From the NCBI GenBank assembly GCA_027924585.1, contig BSBM01000190.1, forward strand, positions 5,900,501 to 5,964,500: 64,000 nucleotides of DNA, read 5' to 3'. Shown here in pieces: positions 11,291 to 23,854 of this stretch. Each line of letters opens with the position of its first letter. Within the stretch, counting starts at the first letter, position 1. The notes below the pieces were generated by a model. That model did no database searches. It saw only the letters and a program-made list of their open reading frames with translations, and was not told the origin of the DNA. The position numbers and the translations under genes were made by a program. The stretch comes from Larix kaempferi. Lineage: Eukaryota; Streptophyta; Pinopsida; Pinales; Pinaceae.

Positions 11291-12861
11291 TATGTTCCAT
11301 GTAGTAACAATGTGATGGATCAAAGGAGTCCATTACAACTTGAAATAGACATAATTCTCCATTCCATAAAATATGCAAAGCATAGAAGCAAGAACTTTAT
11401 AGGTTTCCCTCAAATGTCGATCAAGGTACATTCTGTTAGGTCTCAAGACAAAGCTTTCTGCATTGAACCCCCATCTTTTAATCATCTCTTCCACTTCATA
11501 TTTGTGTTGAAAGGCGTTCATGAAATATTATGTCAACAATTTCTAGGGAGTCTTCAGAGCGTAAGTCCTTGCAAAAGTATCATGTTTAAAAGTAGCATAT
11601 ATGGTCTAGTTCAAATATCGGAAGGGGGTAGTTGGAATATCCACATAATCTATCATCCATTTGATAAGGTCTGTGTATGGCATGATGTCTAACCATGTTG
11701 CAATAACATGTATGTTGGAATTGTTAATGCTCTGACAAACTTGAGCATCCATTCCAAACTAAGAGAAGTCGTCATTTTCGAATATGTTGTAGATAGTATC
11801 CCATTCCATTCATTCAGTATCATTGTTCTAGCCATCGATATCTGAGTATATGTGTTATACCATTATTTTCCACCCTTGGGGTATATAAGAAACCTATTAT
11901 TCTTTTTGTTACTTAATAATACCTTTATAACCCTAGAAGTTTATTTTCCTAGTAAAAATGAACCTTATCACTCCTTACACCATTATTGAGAGGGATAAAG
12001 TAACTTATTATTCCATTATGGGAATGATAGCCTCTAGAAGCCTCATTTTTGCCTTATTTGTTGAGAAAAATTGAGAAATGAATTGGATCCACAAGTGTTA
12101 ACCTAGTAACTCTCAATCCTATCCAAATGTGAGAGGACCTAGGAGTCTAGATTCATTTCATTCTCTTCCTCCATTCATCCATATAATGGAGGAATTTCGA
12201 GGGAGAAAGGGGATATTTTTAGAGAGTATTTTTATACTAGTGGATTCTATAGTGGATCCATAATGCTCTCCTAATCTAGAGAAAAAGAAAGTATATGATG
12301 CCATGTTTTAGAGACTCTTCCTACCTTGAGTTGTCATCATTATGTGAGCCCAACCTTTGGTGATTAGGATAAGGAGGAGTTTGGGTCAATGAGCCAAGGA
12401 TATATCTCATCATGAATCTAGGTATAATATCATGCATGTATTGATTTCCACTTTTGTAATATATATCTTGATGTTTCCCCCCTCTATGGATTGTGTAAAT
12501 GTTATTGCATGCATAATTATATTGGATTTAGTGATTTACATAGTGAACTAGATTAGATATATACTCTTATCATAATTCCTATTGCTTGAAGAGTTTTGAG
12601 AAATGTCTTGGCGGTTCATTGTGTGCATATTACAGGTGTTTAGGAGATGGAGAAAAGGATCTCTAGGAGCTACATCGGCTCACCATCAGGTAGAACTACA
12701 CAAAGGACCACCATCACAAAGAAGGTACGCCTTATCTCACCTCTATGTTTTATATGCGTAGGATAAAGGGTTCTTTCTATTTCTATTGTATGTCTTATAT
12801 ATTGGGGTTAGATCCAAGGGAGGTCTCACTTGTCGGTAGGGGATTTTATCCATAATAGAAT
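11291..12861 (+). other. Unassigned sequence, possible 5' LTR of element C
   Basis: No supported gene. The position just upstream of a primer-site-like sequence at 12862, and CATATAATGG at about 12180, would fit an LTR. There is no second copy in the window to compare with, and the ends are not defined. Confidence 0.3.
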
Positions 12862-12880
12862 TGGCAGCTCCACTAGGAAC
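12862..12880 (+). promoter_or_regulatory. Possible primer binding site of element C
   Basis: TGGCAGCTCCACTAGGAAC resembles the TGGCGACTCCGCTGGGGA-like sequence found downstream of LTRs in some plant gypsy-like elements. It lies about 2.4 kb before the first gag-like frame. The assignment is tentative. Confidence 0.3.
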
Positions 12881-15285
12881 GAATTCTATATCAAATTTCT
12901 CCTCATATCTTGAGTTTACCTTGTTCCTTTTCAAATCTGAAAATTGGTTTTCATTTGTTTTTATTTCCTCTGTTGATTTGGAAATTCATATCTCTCATAT
13001 ATATAGGACCTAAAATAGATTTAATCATTTGTATATCATTTATGTGCCTGGTCGCACCTATCTGTGGAAAACAGAGCGACCAAACCCCTTTGGTCACAAT
13101 ATGATAAAGATGGTGGGTGAAAATTGTGGGTTACAGAGAGACCATACCACTTCGATATCACTCTGTCAATTCCTATGAGATGACCAGGATCCTCTAGTTG
13201 CATCATGTCCTAGCCTATGGGGGCGAACAGACTTGAAAAAGGTGCATATTTTAAAAGTGAGATAGATTTGCTTCACGGACTTGAACTTAAGGGATTTGTT
13301 TTTTGAAATCACATATTTTTCAGAGAGGAATGCAAATATATAGTTTGTTTCCTGAAATTTTTCTTAGAAAGGTACAAAAATTAGTATAAATATTGCTTCC
13401 CTCTTTTGAGAGGACTTGAGCTTGTTGAGTCTTTTGTTTGCGGGGTGTTTCTCATTTGAAGAAAGGGTGATTGGGTTTTATTGTTGTAGCATTATTATGA
13501 CTATTTTACATGTTGGAGAGTTATTTTGATCCTCTTGTGAGTGTATTTTCAAAGGAATCTTTGCATAGTATTCCCCTTTCATGAACTTGGCATTTTGATC
13601 TTGATTTGGTTTGAGAAGAAGGGATTGTGTGATATCCTTCTTCCAACTTCTTGGTGAGTGTGTTCTACATATTTTGTTTTAGATTTCCTTTTGTTCATAA
13701 GAGTTAAAGAATAAATTGCTTTTAATGTTCATTTTAAAGTGTATTTCAAGGTTGAAAAACTTATTTACCTTTTGATTAAGTGGGAATGTTATAACAAAGT
13801 CTAGTGTGATCCATTTTGGTTCTTAATGTGTTTCTCTTGTTGGGTTTCTCTCCATCATTGTGTTTGTTGGGTTTCCCTTGAAAGGAAAGCTTGGGTATAT
13901 ACTAGTTGTTGGGTATCTTTTGTGTTGGTGTGAAGAAAATATTGCATGCTTCTTTCTTTCTTTTTTAATTATTGTTGATAAAGAAAAAAAGACAAAAACA
14001 TAAGAAAAAAAGAACAAAAAGCATATTTGCATCCCTTTAAAGCGTTGTAAGTGTGAATCTATTGTGCATTTAGAAAAAATTTGGGTGTTGAGTTGAAATA
14101 CATTGTTATTGTGGGTGTGCATGAAAATTTTCTTTCCTTTCTTTAGATTGAGTTCATTGAAAGAAAATAGAAAAGTTTTATCATATTGCATGGTTTATCT
14201 TGATTGAGTCAATAACATGACCAAAGTTTCACTCCACTACATTTTGAGTAATAAATTCATTAAAATAAATGCATAATTAAAATCAAGTAGACATTTTTCT
14301 TTTGATAGCAAATACAAAGTAGTGGAGGCTAGGGCCTTGGGATTAGGTTATGGAGTGTAAACTCTCCCGAGCCACAAACTTTAAACTAGAATTGCGCTAG
14401 GGAGTGAAAATCCATTATTAGCAAGACATGCTTGCTGGGAAATCTCTTCTAACACAAGATTCAAGCATAAGGTCAAGCTAGTTATGTTTGATAGATTATA
14501 CCCTCTTAGTGTGCTTAGTGGGCTCTTTTGTGTATTGGAGTCTGGTCAGTTGGAAAGTCCTCAGGGTGACACCTCTTATCTAGGACTCGAGTCTTCAACA
14601 TATGTCGCACATTCCTTGCCCACATATCTAAAATTGACTTGAGACTATTCCACTCGATCATCTTCTTGTGAAGTGGTAAGGCTTAGTGGCCTTTCTTTAG
14701 GGATAGTTCCTAGGGGACTTCGAGGGGGAAGTCCTCCTGGAACCTGAGGCAGATGTACAACACTCCTTTGAAGGAATTTGGGAGGGTATTGGTACCCAAT
14801 GATAGTGCTTGATCCCTATTCCCAACGATGTGAGGATATATGAGTAACTTCTTCTCCATCCTTTATCCATACTCACTTGACAAGCAAAACTACTAGGAAT
14901 TGGTGCCCCCAATAACCAAGTTTGAAAGGAGGGTAATTTTGATTACTGTTGATTTAGGAATTTTTGTAGAGAGTGCTCTTTAATGTTTATTGACTAGTTG
15001 GACCATAGGTTGAGTTATTTTTTATTATTGGTGATTTTTTCTATTGTCATTGTGGATGACCAACCTTTACGTCGCTCAAGGTGACTATGTGGGGATTCTC
15101 CTAAGTTTGAAAGTCCACATGTCCAATGAAGGAGGCTTAATCATTCGATCGATTTACCTTCCACTGAAGAGTTTGAAGCACACTTTTTTTCTATGCCACA
15201 CCCACGGTTTCCAATATTAGAAAAATTCACTCCACCTGAAGTTGAAATAATAGAGTAACGTCAAAACTTCCAATTTAATACACCA
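12881..15285 (+). other. Leader region of element C
   Basis: About 2.4 kb without a supported gene. It has an A-rich tract at 13980-14035 and otherwise no repeats I can support. By position it is the 5' untranslated leader of C. Confidence 0.4.
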
Positions 15286-17486
15286 TTGATGGATCTTCAT
15301 GATCATGTCTTAGTCCAAGTTAGGAGTTTACCTTCTCTCGATCCAGAAGTCAGAATCGAGGTTTCTCACATGATGTCAAGCATGGGTATGCCACCTAGTC
15401 CTAGTGGGTCCACCCCAAGTGTTGCAAACTTACAAGGGGAAACATTAGGAAATTCCCCTTCAACCTCTATCTATAACACATCAATATCAACATCCATATT
15501 TCCCATGGTTAGTACTCCATTTGTGAGTTTACTTATAAGAAAATATATTTATGTCACCTATATCTTGTCGGTCTTCTCATCCTCATATCTACCAACCACC
15601 ATGCTCATGATTCACACCACCTTACCAAATCCATCCTTTGTGTTTGGTCAAACCAATTTCACAATGTTGAGACTAGCATGCCATCATGATTTGTCCCTAG
15701 TTCCGTTCAACCCATGGTGATTTTCCCTGCTAGTTGGAACTTACCTGCTGGCACCATTATTCCTACTAGTGTTGGCATATGGGGGGAACCTACTATGCCC
15801 CATGCTCTCATTGGTCCCTCGGCCTTACCCAATGTAGGTTTACTTGTTGGGTGGAACTTTGCTTCCACCGCTGGCCCATCTACTAACGTAGGTCTAGTAC
15901 CAGGGGGAACATAGCACCTGGGTTTTATCCTCCATATTAGAGTGCTAAAATTGGTCATTCCATGCAACAAGGGGAATTCCAAAAATATCCACTCCACTCC
16001 CAAAATTCCTTTGTAAACACAAGGTTACCATTCTTGGAAACTTTAAACTTACCTGAATTTTCCAGGCTCATGAATGATCCCATTTGTCATCAGCCCCATT
16101 GGCCATCCATACCAACTAAAATTCAATAAGACATTCCTACGTTTGATGGGAAACCTGGAGAGGAACCACATGATGACATTTCATCTATGGTGCTCATCCA
16201 ATTCACTTATCGATGATAGCATGTGTTTAAGGTTATTTCAATGCACATTGACTACCACAGCAGCGAAATGGTACATCAAGATTCCTATTGCATCCTAACA
16301 TGATTTTAGTTCATTGGCCATGGAATTCCTCACCCACTTCCATTTACCTATTCTCTATGAGGATGGTACAGAAATCCTGACCTCCCTACGCTAGAGTACC
16401 TCCACCCACTTATTCGATCATATCCATGAATGGAGCGGGAGGCGGCGATTGATTCATGTTGAAATCCCATATCAGTTCCTAGCTAATTGGTTTATGAAGT
16501 CCTTGTTGCCACCCATTTCCAAATATGTTTCCATGTTAGGTGTGATAACTGAAGAGCAAGTCATCCTAAAGGAACAACAACTAGACTTAATCTATTCATA
16601 TTCTAGCATGTTGTATTACATCATACCTCATGTTCCTCATCCTTCTATGGATCCTCAATGGCCTCCCCTTAGTCCTCACACTGATGGGGTGATCAAGGTT
16701 GTCTCTACTCTATTGGTGAGCCACCTCGTAGATCAAATGAGCAAATTGTCTGTCACTTGTTCCCCAATTGTTTCCCAACTCGTTTCATCCATGCCACCTA
16801 TTCCTACACGGGCCTCCCAAATTAACATGGTGCATCCAACCCAATCTATCAACATGAACCAACAAGGAGGTAAGAAGGAAAACAATCATTGCAAGATAAA
16901 CAATTGTTACCCATGCTCTATGTGTAAGGAAGACCATCCCATTCATCTATGTCCCATCATGGAGGATGTTCACAAGTACTTGGCTCAGCTGGGGACCCCA
17001 TCTCCACCCGTTGTCCTAACAAATCCCTTTCCTCAATCACAACAGAAAATGGTAGTTGCACCCCCTCCACCCCTATAAGGGGGAAACAATGAACAAAATC
17101 CAAATGAGGGGGCTTAATCAAATGTGTATGTGTTCTTCTTTGAAAAATATATCATTTTACAAGCATGCTCTAAGAACTAATATGATTCAGGAAAACATCT
17201 CGCCACCGAGGAAACTATGGCTTCACAACCCAATGATTCTCTTCATATTGAGAAGCCTACTCTTGACCGTTTACCTCGCCTCCCTAATAGTTTTGTTAAT
17301 AATTATAACCATATTTCGATAGATTCCCATCATTACAACATTGTTGAATACTTGGCACAATCCCCTTATTCTATGTCAGCTCTAGAAGTGCTCCAAAGTT
17401 TTCATGGGAAAATGAAGTTGTTGTTGAACATCATCGGTGGCATCAACTTGTCTGATACCAATGTCATTACTTTCAACTTAGACTAG
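15286..17486 (+). pseudogene. Gag remnant of element C
   Basis: Broken gag of a Ty3/gypsy-like element. 15286-15720 is a low-complexity N-terminal piece. 16074-16298 contains the Gag core in shifting frames (LFQCTLTTTAAKWYIKIP). 16449-17078 continues it (YQFLANWFMKSLLPPIS) and ends with a zinc-knuckle-like CSMCKEDHPIHLC. 17217-17486 holds the linker before the protease (YNIVEYLAQSPYSMSALEVL). At least three frame changes and several stops separate these. Such Gags package RNA into particles; this copy cannot make a full protein. Confidence 0.7.
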
Positions 17487-17713
17487 GCTACACCTAGCTT
17501 CCCTCCCTAGTGTCTTTTCAAATCCAAATTAAGTCACAAGGAATTGTTATTTATTGCATCGTCGTGGATGAGGGATCCTCTACTTGTGTGATGTATGTGT
17601 CTTGTTGGAACCCCACTTTGGCCCCTTCCCCTACCATGTTGCGAGCCATTGAAAGGTGTTAATTTCAACCAAAAGGGATCGTCTAGGGTTTTCCAATTGA
17701 GTTAGGAGGGAAG
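17487..17713 (+). pseudogene. Protease of element C, N-terminal half, cut by element D
   Basis: After a stop at 17486 the sequence reads as a retropepsin-like domain with VVDEGSSTCVMY around the expected active site (about 17565-17600). It runs to an ELGGK-like end with a degraded frame. It stops at 17713, where D is inserted, and continues at 59097 with TVNAYVEVVDSPLDYNLLLG. Confidence 0.7.
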
Positions 17714-20576
17714 TGTTGATGCCCAATTTCGTCATCACTTTTGATCATTAAACATGCTTTATTGGCATTATTTTCACAATTTTTGATATGATAAGTCGTA
17801 CTTCTTTCCATTCAGACCACCATTTGAACTCAGGTATGAATAAATTTGAATATTTCATAATTCTTAAGTGATTATCATTATTTATGGTTTTTTAACATTA
17901 ATTTAGCATTTCTCGACCTGCTTGGAACATAGATTTCATTCTGCAGGCTATGGTTTTCTAACGGACTCTCATTCAGATGCGTGTTCACACTGAAAACGCC
18001 CAGTCGCATTCGGACCATCGTTCAGCCCTCCATTCGCACTCGCTGATTTGTTGGTTCGAATATTCTGGGGCACTAAAGGCAAAAACCATGGTGTGGGTTC
18101 TATTGGAAATGTGTCCCTCATGGTTAGTGATCCTTCATTCTAGAAGATTCGTGTTCCTGTTCGCCCATCCTGACAACGCATCAGCTGCCCACGTTAAAGA
18201 GGATCAATGAACCAACATGCGCACATTGTGGGATACAGCCTATGTGTTGTACTGAGCCGTTTTCTTCAGCAATTAAGGCCTCATATTTTTACAGAGGTCG
18301 ACCACTAAAAAGGTTGACCTACTCTCTCTTTGTAAAACTATATGAAGACGTCTTAGGAGAAACGCATGCGCAGAGCTATAGAAAAAACATTGTGTAAATT
18401 TTGATTCAGTTAATAGAAAGTCTTTGATTTTAGTTGTTGATGAGTAAATTCATGTTCTGTTGGTGATTGATCTGAGTTAGACACAATCCTTGATTATTGA
18501 GAAGGGCCCCTAAACAACCAGAGGTTTTTCATTGTGTATATTTTGTTATTTATTTTCTACAGATAAGTAGTTTTCATTTTCAGTATATGTATTTAATTTG
18601 TTCTTTCCTGTAGATGGTATTTTTCTGTTTCCTGCAATATATTTCTTGTTATTAATATACTTTACATTTCCAGAATTTAAAATGACCGGTCATGCTTAGT
18701 TTCTTTCAGCTTGCCTTTTAGATTTTCCATTGCAATTAGATAGAATTTAATTCGTCCAGTATTTCAAGTCCAATTTGTAATCAGATTTAGCTCTGTTAAA
18801 TATTACTGTAGTTGTAGATTATATTTTTTTACCTTCCAGCCCTGTTTTATTATGCAATAGAAAACGATTTATTTCCTTAGATGCAAATAAGTGTAGTTGC
18901 TTCTTGTTATTTCAACTTTAAACGGCTTATTTACTGTTTTGCTTGCATTGTAGATTAATATGCATAAACCAGTTGGCATTAGAATCATTTAGCTTGCTTA
19001 TTTTCATAGTTTGTATTATTTCTGTCATCCGTACTGTCATTCGGTCGGCCATTCGCACCTTTCGTTTAGACCATATTTCAAACCTCATTTCAGTCTTTCA
19101 TTCAAACTTAGACATAATTTTCCAGAATTTGCAGTCATTTCCAGAATTGCTAGTATTTCATTTTATGCAAAGATAGTTAGCTAGGATGTAGGTTGATTTT
19201 TCTAGTACTTTAACATGTTTTGTAACTAGTTTGAGATTCAAATGTTTCTTTAACTTTACATTCAGTTTTGTGTTCACATAAGAGATTAATTATTGCAAGT
19301 TTTATTAATGATGAAATTCATTTACATTCAGCATATGTTTTATTGTTCAAATGAGAAATAGTTGTGGTTTAAGTAGAAGTAGTATAAATGTCTTTGCTTA
19401 TGATTTAGGTAGTTTATGAATTATTTTTTATGCCTAGGACCTAGATTAGCTTAAACTTGTTTACAATATTATCATAGACTTTGTTAAATCTCAGTTTATC
19501 TTATTTTTGAATTAGTTCAGTATTTCATTTCTAGTTTACATTCAAGTTCCTAATTAGTCGTTCACTTTTATTTTACATAGTGTTTTGATTTGGTTTAATT
19601 TCATTGTTTCAAGTTCTTTCATTTCTGTAGATAAAATAGAATATGAACTAGTTCCAATCCAAGTTTAATAAGTTCATATAGATGCATTAATTTTCAGTAG
19701 TCATTAGAGGTCGGATAACTTAGGATTTGTACTTTTGTTAATGAGCATTTCATTTCAAGTACTATGGTTAGTTTTTAAGTATCATTTGATTATGGATAAA
19801 GAATAGATTGCAATGTTTAAAATCAATTGCAATTGGTCACTTTTTAGCTTGCATATCTTTGTAGAAGTTAAACTAGATTTACTTCCGTTCTGTTTCCTTG
19901 TCACATTTGAAAGTCATTTCGATACATTTTCTCCAGTTCCTATTATATTTGACACATTTCCTCAAAATCCTTAAGGAGAATGGAATTAGGTAGCTTAGCT
20001 TAGTTTTGAGTATTTGTTAAATGCATGAATAGCTTAACCGTTGAATTTCTTAGGTTTATTAAGTAGTTGTAACCTTGTTTCAGATAATATAGTTTCTTAC
20101 CTTTACATAGTTAAGTTGTACACTAAATCATTTCATTGGTAGGTTCCTGAATTCATAGTTATTACATAGTAGCTAGTCTTTCTAATTCCTAGATTAGAGT
20201 TTGAATCATTGAGCAGTAGTTTCCATTTTCATAAGAGTAGTTTGCTTTTTTATCAAGTCTTGTTTCCTAGAATAGTATTGTTTTTATCTTTTCAATTATT
20301 GTTCATAGAGTAGAGTAGTATAGATTGATACTATTATGATCTATTGGTTTGGCTATGTCTAATCAGTTTAGTAGTTGTATTTCTGAAGTTTGACTCGGTT
20401 TTCCATTTTGAAATATCTTTCGATCTTTTTATTATTAAACATTTCTAAGGTCGGCTGAGCCGATGTCTTAGGTACCCTTCTACCTTAGCATATACTGTGT
20501 CACAACTCCAAGATTACTAACCCTGGTCAATAATTAAATATTTGGTGATTCATTAAAGACAATAAAACACCAAACA
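17714..20576 (+). repeat. 5' LTR of element D
   Basis: 2863 bp, from TGTTGATGCCCAATTTCGTC to ACACCAAACA, matching the 3' LTR (49248-51320 plus 58321-59091). The TATA position near 18339 reads CTATATGA here, against CTATATAAA in the 3' copy. CATTCGGA-type clusters are present. No gene is supported; a 77-codon frame at 17977-18210 is discussed among the findings. Confidence 0.92.
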
Positions 20577-20579
20577 TTT

Positions 20580-20598
20580 TGGTGCCGTTGCCGGGGAG
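20580..20598 (+). promoter_or_regulatory. Primer binding site of D (Asp tRNA type)
   Basis: TGGTGCCGTTGCCGGGGAG begins four bases after the 5' LTR. It differs at one position from the Asp-tRNA-complementary site TGGCGCCGTTGCCGGGGA typical of Athila elements. Confidence 0.9.
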
Positions 20599-20794
20599 TT
20601 GTAGATAGGTAGAATTTTCTTCTTAAACCTTAGTGATAGGTAGAATTTTCTTTTTGAAACTTAGAGATAGGCTGGTAGCAGGTGAGCGGTAAGATGAGAG
20701 GTAAGAGCCTGCGCATTTGATATAACAGACGTCCCCAAAACCCAACAATAGTAGTAATGCAATTAAAATTTATTTTAGTTTTGGCTTTGTTTTC

Positions 20795-23653
20795 ATGAAT
20801 ATACCTAGAGATTTAAAAGGTAGATACATTAAAACTAGTCCCCGGAACACTAAAATTCCTACTAACCTATACAGGGGGCGTGCCACCCCACTACTAACTC
20901 AGCAGAAAGGTATCAGAAAACACCTAAAGGGGATAGTCCTACTTGGAAAGCTAAGGAAATCCTTTCTGGAAACCATTTAGGGAGAACCATAGAGACATCA
21001 AAGAAGTCTGTTCATGAAGAAATACCACTCGGAGAACCTCAGTCTCATATTGAAACTGAACTTAGGAAGGAAGAAGCTCAAAAAGATAAATCATCAGAAC
21101 CTCTCAATCCTCCATTAGTTTCAAAACTTAAAGACACAACCTTCTCACTAGTAGGGGGTCCGAATTTGGTAGATTTTGTTGTTCCCTCGCAGATAGACGC
21201 TCTTTTTGAAAACTCTGCAAACATAATTGTTTCACAAATAGAAACATCAACTATAGGGCCTACAATCCCTGTAGATATGGACTCTCATGTAGCTAACAAC
21301 TCTTCTCATCGAAGAAATACTCTCCCTGAAATAGAACGTTGGGATATCCCATATTCACCAAGAAAGGAACCATCTAGGTACACTCTCTTTGGAAATCAAG
21401 TTTTCATGGAGAATGAAAATGAAGATCATGTCCGACAAGATGAAGAAGAGGGAAATGTTAGAACTGAAGGTACTTTTGGGTTCCCTATCTTAGACACTGC
21501 ACAAGATATAACCATGAAAAACATCTCTCTCTCCTCACTACCGACCTTTTATGGGAAGAGTAGTGAGGATCCGGCATTAGGGAAATTTTGAGGTATAAAA
21601 TGGGCCTCAAAACAAAAAATGTACTATCAAAATCAACTTTAAAATAACCAATCACATTCTAGAGAATGACATCATCTATTATAGTTGAGATGACATTGCA
21701 TGAGTTAAATATAATTACTTGTCAAATTCTAAATGATAGATACAAACCCATAGTTAACCATACTCATAAAATAAAAAATAATCATACATTACTTTTGAAT
21801 ATAATATTTATGTACTTGGTAATTCTACATATTTATAAAATAAAGTTCTTCCAAGTACTTTCATATATAATAAATACTTCAATTTAAAATAAGTTATTAA
21901 GAGAAAAAGTAAAACTCAAATTCAAACCCCATTCATATATATACGTACCTCAATTCATTTATGTACTTGATATAATGAATGTGATTAGAGACGTGTTTAC
22001 TTCATAACATCAATATATGGTAGTTTTAAACTTATATAATATGTGATATAAATTATATAATATGTTATATAAAAAATAAAACTAATTCAAACTTCAATTC
22101 ATGCGTACTTATTTGATTTAATTGATTTAATGAATATGGGTAGTTATTTTATATATATTATATTAAATTTGCTATAATATCATAGAATATAATAATGTTA
22201 TAAAGAATTAACTTATTATGATATATTTTAGGATAACTAAATATTTGTATTAATTTAAATTCTAAATTTTAAATATATATAAATTTAACTTCTTATTAAA
22301 TTAAACTAAATTAATATTAATTATATCTAATTTTATTTAATATTTATTTTTTAAAATTTTAACTCATAATTATAAATTTAAAATTTATTTAATAAATATA
22401 AATTAGATTGGATTTATATATATATATATATATATATAACTATAACTTGAACTTAAGTTTACAATTCAAAACTAAAGTATTTTCACTTTTTATTAGTACT
22501 TTACTTTATTACATTTATGTACTAAAAGTACTCTTAATTCTAGTCATATTAAAGATAATTTTTTATTAATTTTATTTTTATACATATTTTCAATTTAACT
22601 CAACCATAGTTACATAGATTGTAGTGCAAGAGATGAGTTGTAGATATACCTTCCCCACAAAATAACTAACTCATAATATTTTATTATATCTCTTATGAGG
22701 TCCATTGTAGACCTCAAAATCCCCCTAATGGATACATTTCTATTCGAATTTGACATTTTGTGTAGGAGTTATAACTACCTACAAGATGGCCAAAAGTTAA
22801 AACTCTTCCCTGCTACATTGAAAGATTCTGCTCTTAGGTGGTTTATGGGCTTAGGAGAATCTAGTATTAGAAATTGGGAAGACATGAAGACTGCATTTCT
22901 ATGGAAATATCAGGATTACTGTAAACCTAAGGACTCTCATAATGACATTTTCAAAATGAAACAACTTGAAGATGAGAGCCTAGAAGATTATCTCGAAAGA
23001 TTTAACAATGTGTTACATAAATCAAAGTATAGTAATCTTCGGGAAGATGCAGTAAGAACACTCTTCCTTAAGAGAATTTTAGAAGAGTTTTTAGAAAATC
23101 TTAAACTCATGGCAGCTGGAGACATTTTTCATAGGTCTTTTGCACAAATTTGTGACCTATGTAGTAATTACTCTAGGAGCAGAGGGAAAAGTGGGAGACA
23201 CTTTCGGGAATCTTATACTACAACCCTAAAAGGAAATACATCCAGTCCTGGTGGAGTTACAAGGGTAGAATTGGGAAACGTATTAGAAAATTTCAAACAG
23301 ATATCTTAGGAGCCATGGGTTCTCAATTAGATGCATTACAAGCTAAAAAGAGACAGGATGAAGAGCGTGCAACAATGAGTGTTTTCTGTCCTAGGTGTAG
23401 AACTAAACATCCCCAATGGGAATGCCCATTGAATAATGTTTCCATATGTCACCTTTGTATAGAAGAACGCCCAACTGATAATTGTCCATCGTTGCCGGGG
23501 TTGCAAGCCGTACATAAGAGTGGAAATTTTGGTGAGACATCTAGGAGGCCTTGGAAACCTAGAGACCAACCATCATATCATAATCCATCATTACAATTTC
23601 CACCCTATTATCACCCTTATCAACCACTTAAACAATGGAACACCTCAAATTGA
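20795..23653 (+). pseudogene. Gag of element D, interrupted by an AT-rich TIR element
   Basis: Broken gag in several frames. 20795-20980 is an N-terminal piece, and 21166-21574 runs to the motif LPTFYGKSSEDP. After the insertion at 21575-22730, the Gag core resumes at 22731 with DTFLFEFDILCRSYNY, ALRWFMGLGESSIRNWEDM and SLEDYLERFNNVL. 23315-23653 has a cysteine-rich nucleocapsid end: CPRCRTKHPQWEC, then CHLCIEERPTDNC, where the knuckle His is missing. A P- and H-rich tail follows. A stop at 23307-23309 and frame changes separate the parts. By family it is the particle-forming Gag of an Athila-like element; it is not functional here. Confidence 0.82.
21575..22730 (+). mobile_element. AT-rich non-autonomous TIR element in gag of D
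   Basis: 1156 bp of very AT-rich sequence without a coding frame, splitting gag between EDP and DTF codons. Its ends are imperfect inverted repeats: the left end CATTAGGGAAATTTTGAGGT and the right end, read on the minus strand, CATTAGGGGGATTTTGAGGT. The similarity continues for about another 15 bp. A (TA)n run lies at about 22416-22437. The exact ends and target duplication are ambiguous (a TA, or nothing clear, is duplicated), so I do not assign a DNA-transposon superfamily. Size and lack of genes suggest a MITE or a deletion derivative. Confidence 0.7.
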
Positions 23654-23854
23654 AAAAATTGGCCACCTCAGTATCCTCCTCAAAATGATCAGCGTAAACA
23701 ATGGCCACAAGGGTGGAGGGGACAAGCATATTCTCAATCTCCACCTACTCCTGTGCCTAACTATCCTTACCCACCTAATATCCAGCAACTTTTGCCTGGA
23801 TTTGTGCCCCCTTCACTACCCCTTATCACTCATCAGCCTCACCATTTCTAGAAT

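Noticed and set aside
16074-16298. Separate small gene
   Set aside because: Its other frames give Gag-like motifs; it is a frameshifted part of the C gag.
22416-22437. TA dinucleotide run as a functional site
   Set aside because: A simple microsatellite in AT-rich DNA, with nothing beyond that to support a role.
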